A stretch of DNA of 10,860 nt, taken from positions 1,430 to 12,289 of the forward strand of contig MFJZ01000006.1 in assembly GCA_001781025.1 (NCBI GenBank). Reading direction: 5' to 3'. Shown one piece after another: positions 6,900 through 10,860 of the stretch. The notes below the pieces were generated by a model. It did not search any database. It was not told the origin of the DNA and saw nothing but the letters and a program-made list of their open reading frames with translations. Within the stretch, counting starts at the first letter, position 1. Every line of letters starts with the position of its first letter. A program made the position numbers and the translations under genes. Origin of the DNA: Candidatus Gottesmanbacteria bacterium RIFCSPLOWO2_01_FULL_49_10 (GTDB lineage: Bacteria > Patescibacteriota > Microgenomatia > UBA10105 > UBA927).

Positions 6900-7760
6900 A
6901 TGGATAACATGAGACATTCTTGGACACATCATCATGAGTCTGGTCAGATACTCCTCATTACCCTTCTCGTTCTTACTATCGCAACGACGGTGGTGCTTTC
7001 GCTTATCGGACGGACGACGACTGACGTCTCGATCAGTAATCAAATAGCCGAATCCTCCCGCGCCTTTAGTGCAGCTGAGGCAGGCATTGAAGCATCGCTT
7101 AAGTCAGGTACCACAGGTGTCCAAACACTCTCAGGAGCCACGTCCTTTGACGTCCAGCGAGCTGACATCGGAAACGCAGCCGGGATCTATCAATTTCCTA
7201 AAAAAGTCGTAAAAGGTACCACGGAAACGTTGTGGCTCGTTGATCACAACGCCAACGGAAGCCTCGATGAACACCCGACATTTACGGCATCGTCTCTGGA
7301 TCTTTGTTGGAGCAGTGAGTCGACGATCCCCGCAATGGAAGTTACGGTACTCTATAAAACTGCGCCACCGACAAGCGAGTATCGCGTCGCTAAAGGCGCG
7401 TATGATCCTGATCCTGACGGGGCCCGACGTAGCGCAAATAATTTTTCCACCGTGACGGCCGCGACCGGCGGCTGCGGCGTGGGCACCAATACGACGTATC
7501 GACAGAGGATAACGTTTGGCAGCTTCTTTCCAGTAATCGATCCGACAAGCGATACGCTTCTTATGCTGCGCGTGCAGCCGGTGTACAGTGATGCCGCGAT
7601 CGTTGTGAGTACCGTGGCCCCGCTTCCTCTTCAGGGAACGCAGATAACCTCGACGGGGTCAAGCGGTACCGGTGTCTCTCGGAAAATAGTCGTTTTTCAG
7701 CAGTTTCGTTCGCCTCCTTCGATCTTCGATTCAGTGATTTACAGTCAAGGATCGTTTTAA
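6900..7760 (+). CDS. PilX-like minor pilin (PilX N-terminal type)
   Basis: This 286-residue protein has a His-rich leader (SWTHHHESG) with probable cleavage after Gly15, then QILLITLLVLTIATTVVLSL as the membrane helix. It lacks the Glu5 of ordinary pilins, as PilX/GspK-like proteins commonly do. RTTTDVSISNQIAESSRAF then SAAEAGIEASL (38-67) is the typical PilX motif, with AEAGIE at 59-64. The C-terminal part is beta-rich and has two acidic loops, DHNANGSLDE (115-124) and DPDPDG (169-174), that resemble calcium-binding loops. The start is fixed by AGGAG at 6887-6891; the TTG at 6873 is rejected. Such proteins cap or prime pilus assembly together with the PilV- and PilW-like pilins encoded just upstream. 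Function is inferred from family and operon context. Confidence 0.85.
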   Translation: MDNMRHSWTHHHESGQILLITLLVLTIATTVVLSLIGRTTTDVSISNQIAESSRAFSAAEAGIEASLKSGTTGVQTLSGATSFDVQRADIGNAAGIYQFPKKVVKGTTETLWLVDHNANGSLDEHPTFTASSLDLCWSSESTIPAMEVTVLYKTAPPTSEYRVAKGAYDPDPDGARRSANNFSTVTAATGGCGVGTNTTYRQRITFGSFFPVIDPTSDTLLMLRVQPVYSDAAIVVSTVAPLPLQGTQITSTGSSGTGVSRKIVVFQQFRSPPSIFDSVIYSQGSF

Positions 7761-7787
7761 CACTCATCTTGCCATGGCTTGGCATAT

Positions 7788-8810
7788 ATGAACTCTACCA
7801 TCGGTCTTGATATCGGCTCCCATAGCATGAAGCTTGTGGAGATTATGCAAGGGAAACGTGATGTCTACACGGTTTTGGCTGCTGGAACGGCTCCGACTCC
7901 GCCTAAAGCACTTGCTTCTTCACTTCCTGCGGATCTGGAGGCGGTAAGCGCAGGTGTTAAAAAGCTCGTTCGTGACGCGGGGGTGAAAGGCCGGGAGGTA
8001 AATATCGCTCTCCCGGAGTCGCAAGTCTTCACGCGTGTCATTGAAGTGCCACAGCTATCAAGTCGTGAACTTTCCTCTGCGATCAAGTGGGAAGCTGAAC
8101 AGTATATTCCTTTACCGCTTGATCAGGTCACGGTAGATTACACGATCCTTCGTGATACAAAAGAGACCGGATCCAATAAAATGGAGGTCTTGCTCGTGGC
8201 GAGCCCGAAATCGCTGGTAGAAAAGTATGTGACGATCCTTGAACTTGCAGAATTGACGCCTGTCGCCGTAGAAACAGAGATTATCGCCGCATCACGATCT
8301 CTTGTGCGATCTGCTCCTACCGTGAAGACGGCGATGATTGTATCAATCGGTGCGCAAACGACTGATCTTGCTATCCTGCGATCCGGCATGCTCGCATTCA
8401 CGAGATCCATAAGCTCGGGCGGAGAGGCTCTCTCCCGCGTTCTTGCGCAAACGTTTGGATTTGATGTGTCCCAAGCAGAAGAGTACAAGAAAACCTATGG
8501 ACTCGAAAAAGATAAGTTAGAAGGAAAAATAGTAGAAGCGGTACGGCCTATTATGGATACTATCGTCAGCGAGATCAAGCGAGCTGTTGCGTTTTACCAG
8601 GAAAAAAATAAAGACGAAAAGGTTGAAGTGCTTCTCCTCTCCGGCGGGACAGCGAGATTGCCTGGAATGGTCGTGTATCTGGCTCAGGCGGTCGGGATTG
8701 AGATTCAACTTGGTAATCCGTGGGTGGGGCTACGGCGAGACGAGCGGTTTGCCGTTCTTGACGCCGAAGGACCCGTGTTTTGCGTCGCCGTAGGACTTGC
8801 GCTACGATAG
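7788..8810 (+). CDS. pilM: Type IV pilus assembly protein PilM (actin-like ATPase)
   Basis: This 340-residue cytoplasmic protein of the FtsA/PilM actin-like fold binds nucleotide and the N-terminal tail of PilN. Visible motifs are phosphate-1 loop GLDIGSHSMKLVEI (6-19), phosphate-2 loop VSIGAQTTDLAIL (185-197) and the adenosine motif LLSGGTARLPG (283-293). The IKWEAEQYIPLP segment (99-110) is characteristic of PilM. Length is normal. ATG 7788 is preferred to the in-frame TTG 7779 because it places the GLDIG motif at the usual distance from the N-terminus; no Shine-Dalgarno is visible. It is followed after 7 bases by pilN and then pilO, the standard order. PilM probably transmits state between the motor ATPases and the PilN/PilO membrane complex. 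Confidence 0.97.
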   Translation: MNSTIGLDIGSHSMKLVEIMQGKRDVYTVLAAGTAPTPPKALASSLPADLEAVSAGVKKLVRDAGVKGREVNIALPESQVFTRVIEVPQLSSRELSSAIKWEAEQYIPLPLDQVTVDYTILRDTKETGSNKMEVLLVASPKSLVEKYVTILELAELTPVAVETEIIAASRSLVRSAPTVKTAMIVSIGAQTTDLAILRSGMLAFTRSISSGGEALSRVLAQTFGFDVSQAEEYKKTYGLEKDKLEGKIVEAVRPIMDTIVSEIKRAVAFYQEKNKDEKVEVLLLSGGTARLPGMVVYLAQAVGIEIQLGNPWVGLRRDERFAVLDAEGPVFCVAVGLALR

Positions 8811-8817
8811 TGCTCTT

Positions 8818-9363
8818 ATGAATCCTGCCACAGACATAAATCTCCTTAAGGCCAAAACCGCCCTCTCTCCGACGCTCGTCGTACTCGAGCGCCATCTCCA
8901 TATCGCAAGCTACGTGGTATTGGTCGGCGCGTTATCTGCCAGTCTTTTCCTTGGGGTAGGCTATGTGATTTTACGATCAAAGCTTGGTCTGTTGATTTCG
9001 AATAAACAAAAGTACGTCTCTCTGATTGCCAATCAGTCCCGCAAGGAAGTGCTCCTCGTATTGATCAAGGACAGACTGAGTGTTTTGGATAAAATTATCG
9101 CCTCCCAGAAAAATTGGGTCGTCGCTTTTGACCTTATTGCCCGGGTTCTTGGAGGGCAGCCGCTGAACTCTTTTAGTGTCAATGACGAACAGCAGGTCAG
9201 TATGAGTATCACGGTCTTTAGTATCGAGGAGGCAATTTCCTTGGTTGATCGGATAGCGCTTGAGATGCACGAAAAAAAGCTCATTCGACCTACGCTTGAG
9301 TCGCTCCGTTACGGAACAGATGGAAGCGTCGACCTTTCCATCGTATTCATTCCTACGCTGTAG
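8818..9363 (+). CDS. pilN: Type IV pilus assembly protein PilN
   Basis: This 181-residue bitopic inner-membrane protein begins with a short cytoplasmic tail containing DINLL (6-10), the conserved motif that docks into PilM. One membrane helix follows (about 29-53). Beyond it come a helical stretch (55-98) and a small alpha/beta domain (about 99-181) with the NWVVAFDLIARVL and LNSFSV segments usual in PilN. ATG 8818 is chosen because it places INLL near the N-terminus; the in-frame TTG 8797 lies inside pilM. PilN would pair with PilO to form the periplasm-side or wall-side ring of the alignment complex. It lies 7 bases after pilM and 3 bases before pilO, so co-translation is likely. Confidence 0.93.
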   Translation: MNPATDINLLKAKTALSPTLVVLERHLHIASYVVLVGALSASLFLGVGYVILRSKLGLLISNKQKYVSLIANQSRKEVLLVLIKDRLSVLDKIIASQKNWVVAFDLIARVLGGQPLNSFSVNDEQQVSMSITVFSIEEAISLVDRIALEMHEKKLIRPTLESLRYGTDGSVDLSIVFIPTL

Positions 9364-9366
9364 CCT

Positions 9367-10101
9367 ATGGTTCTCATAAAACATATCATTCGCCAATACC
9401 ATGGTTTCGTGATCGCAGGGAGCATCTTGGTATTTAGCGGGCTTGCTATATTTACCGCGGTCGTTCCGGGTATTCGAGTGACGCTTTCTCTGTATGAGCA
9501 GCTTCAAACGCTCACGCGCGAAACAGAGACGCTTGCATCGAAGCTTTCCTACCTTGAAAGTCTTGATGAGGATAAGTTAACACATCAACTCCAAGACCTT
9601 GTTGGGGCATTGCCACTGGATAAATCCATACCAAGCATATTTGCAACCATTGATGGGTTGGCCGCACAAAGCGGGGTTTCCATTACCGATATAGTTCTTG
9701 AGAGCCCCGGATCGATCGCGACTGGGTCAGCCATCAACGCCGCGGCGTTCAAATCAAGCGGTAGCCCGGAGTTGACGCTGTCGATAGCTGCACAGGGTAC
9801 CCTTGACGAGATGCGACACCTTTTTGGGCAAATACAAAATGTTCGTCGACTCCTAAGTATCAAGAATTTCAATGTGAGTATCAATGCATCGGGATTTGTC
9901 AATTTCCGCGGAGGGCTGGTCACCTATTATCGTGCGTTACCTGCAAATTTGGATCAAAGCACCCAGGCTCTTCCCGTCATTACTGAGAAAGAAGAGGTTC
10001 TTATGGGAAAAGTTGCTTCTATGGAGTCTCTTTCCCAAGCCATGATCTCCCGTAGCCCAGTCGTATCCGGGACAGGGAAGACCGATCCTTTCTCACGATA
10101 A
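9367..10101 (+). CDS. pilO: Type IV pilus assembly protein PilO
   Basis: This 244-residue bitopic membrane protein has a short cytoplasmic N-terminus, a membrane helix (about 13-34), a coiled-coil-like stretch (38-80) and a ferredoxin-like core (about 85-190) with LTLSIAAQGTLDEMRHLFGQIQ and a late strand VNFRGGLVTYYRA. After the core comes a polar tail (191-244) ending GTGKTDPFSR, longer than the core requires. PilO is the partner of PilN and controls pilus assembly dynamics. It is the last gene of the operon; no pilP or pilQ follows. The convergent trmD gene ends 20 bases away. Confidence 0.93.
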   Translation: MVLIKHIIRQYHGFVIAGSILVFSGLAIFTAVVPGIRVTLSLYEQLQTLTRETETLASKLSYLESLDEDKLTHQLQDLVGALPLDKSIPSIFATIDGLAAQSGVSITDIVLESPGSIATGSAINAAAFKSSGSPELTLSIAAQGTLDEMRHLFGQIQNVRRLLSIKNFNVSINASGFVNFRGGLVTYYRALPANLDQSTQALPVITEKEEVLMGKVASMESLSQAMISRSPVVSGTGKTDPFSR

Positions 10102-10121
10102 AGTGGATCAGAGAGGGGTGT

Positions 10122-10802
10122 TTAAGCGTTCTTACGAAGCAAATCAGCGCGGCGTTCCCGTGTGCGACCCAGGGCTTTTTCAGCTCGCCATTTTGTCATT
10201 AAGGCGTGATTTCCCGACAGAAGTATCTTCGGTACGGACATTCCCTGGTAGGTTTGGGGGCGGGTATACTGCGGATGCTCGAGGCGTGAGGGATCCGAAA
10301 ACGACTCAAGCTGTACGGCTTGTGCGCGAGCGAGAACACGAGGGATAAGACGTATAACACTGTCAACAAGAACCATAGCAGGAATTTCCCCACCGGTCAG
10401 GATATAGTCTCCGACAGAGATGGATTCATCGACCAGCGCGCTTACCCGCTCGTCTACTCCTTCATAGTGGCCGCAGATGAGGATGAGATGGTCAAACCGG
10501 GATAATTCGCGTGCTTTGGCTTGCGTGTATGGGGTACCCTTCGGATCAAGAAAGATCGTTTTTTCTTTTAGGACATGTTTTTGCTCTTTGATCGCCCGAT
10601 CAATGACATCGACCCTCATGATCATGCCGGTACCGCCGCCGTAGGGACGATCGTCCACAGATTTGTGCTTATCGGTTGCATAGTCGCGTATGTTGACGAT
10701 GTTGATGGTGAGGAGCCCTTTTTGTTTTGCTCGTTTGACGATCGAGTGATCAAACGGCCCGACAAACATTTCCGGGAAGAGGGTGAGGATCGTAATGTGC
10801 AT
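10122..10802 (-). CDS. trmD: tRNA (guanine37-N1)-methyltransferase TrmD
   Basis: This 226-residue SPOUT-family enzyme methylates N1 of G37 next to the anticodon in tRNAs with G36G37, using S-adenosylmethionine, and prevents +1 frameshifting. Family motifs are present: MHITILTLFPEMF at the N-terminus, DDRPYGGGTGMIMR (50-63), ILICGHYEGVDERV (107-120), and the knot segment SVGDYILTGGEIPAMVLVD (128-146), then HPQYTRPQTYQG and VPKILLSGNHALMTKWR near the C-terminus. The usual PGVLG region reads PRVLARAQ, a family variation. Length is slightly below the common 240. The start ATG (10800-10802) gives the canonical N-terminus; no Shine-Dalgarno is visible. It lies 9 bases after the stop of an upstream - strand gene, as part of a housekeeping cluster unrelated to the pilus operon. 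Confidence 0.98.
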   Translation of the reverse strand: MHITILTLFPEMFVGPFDHSIVKRAKQKGLLTINIVNIRDYATDKHKSVDDRPYGGGTGMIMRVDVIDRAIKEQKHVLKEKTIFLDPKGTPYTQAKARELSRFDHLILICGHYEGVDERVSALVDESISVGDYILTGGEIPAMVLVDSVIRLIPRVLARAQAVQLESFSDPSRLEHPQYTRPQTYQGMSVPKILLSGNHALMTKWRAEKALGRTRERRADLLRKNA

Positions 10803-10811
10803 GGCGGGCGG

Positions 10812-10860
10812 TTAGTGCGCTTCTTCGGTAATCTCTACATCGACATAGATCGCCCGCTTG
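10812..10860 (-). CDS. Last 15 codons of the gene upstream of trmD (identity uncertain, possibly khpA)
   Basis: On the - strand an open frame enters from the right edge and ends KRAIYVDVEITEEAH followed by TAA (10812-10814), 9 bases before the trmD start. TrmD commonly follows rpsP, khpA (KH-domain protein) or rimM. The basic residues followed by alternating hydrophobic residues and an acidic end resemble the last strand of KhpA-type KH proteins, but 15 residues are not enough to identify it. A second - strand frame is also open here and runs on into trmD, so the frame choice rests on position and composition. Confidence 0.45.
   Translation of the reverse strand, partial: KRAIYVDVEITEEAH

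Noticed and set aside
7779..7787. TTG start for pilM three codons upstream
   Set aside because: ATG 7788 gives the usual PilM N-terminus and the TTG has no ribosome binding site.
8977..9507. 176-codon open frame on the - strand opposite pilN and pilO
   Set aside because: No domain, odd composition, and fully antisense to well-recognised pilN and pilO.
10084..10109. Imperfect hairpin (GATCC...GGATC) across the pilO stop, considered as a bidirectional terminator
   Set aside because: The stem is short with a bulge and no T-run follows on either strand, so terminator function cannot be supported.

Overview
The window most likely comes from a Patescibacteria (Candidate Phyla Radiation) bacterium or a similar small-genome monoderm. 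This is inferred, not proven. Supporting points are a compact type IV pilus locus with a run of prepilin genes, a pilM-pilN-pilO block that ends without pilP or pilQ (so no outer-membrane secretin at this locus), almost no Shine-Dalgarno sequences, ATGA start/stop overlaps, and pilins of the RSRDS...DL...ALE.Y type that I associate with these lineages. TGA acts as a stop here (for example at 3916-3918 and 4365-4367), which argues against the code-25 groups (Gracilibacteria, Absconditabacteria).

Region 1 (1-3116) holds two large envelope membrane proteins facing each other. The first is the C-terminal part of a DUF2723-like/TPR protein on the + strand. The second is a complete YfhO-type GT-C-like multi-pass protein on the - strand. 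Their 3' ends overlap by 74 bp. A 55-bp divergent intergenic region (3117-3171) separates the YfhO gene from the pilus genes and carries a 7-bp inverted repeat and a possible promoter.

Region 2 (3172-10101) is a single-direction type IV pilus operon. It starts with the prepilin peptidase pilD. Two related small Cys-rich pilins follow, then a GspH-like prepilin fused through a Thr/Pro-repeat linker to a PA14 domain (a probable adhesin), a PilV-like minor pilin with Gln at mature position 1, a PilW/GspJ-like minor pilin and a PilX-like minor pilin. The operon ends with the inner-membrane alignment genes pilM, pilN and pilO. The first genes are joined by overlaps or very short gaps. PilD would cleave the prepilins; the major pilins would form the fibre, and the minor pilins would start assembly and carry the PA14 tip. 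PilM, PilN and PilO would connect the pilus to the cytoplasmic motor. The motor and platform genes (pilB, pilT, pilC) are not in the window.

Region 3 (10102-10860) is convergent to the operon. It holds trmD, for tRNA m1G37 methylation, and the last 15 codons of the gene before it, possibly khpA or another member of the usual rpsP-rimM-trmD neighbourhood.

I see no tRNA, rRNA, CRISPR array, insertion sequence or integrase. No gene-free stretch exceeds 300 bases. The most interesting item is the pilin-PA14 fusion, together with its repeat-built linker, the nearby GT-C-like membrane proteins and the possible calcium-binding loops in the PilX-like pilin.
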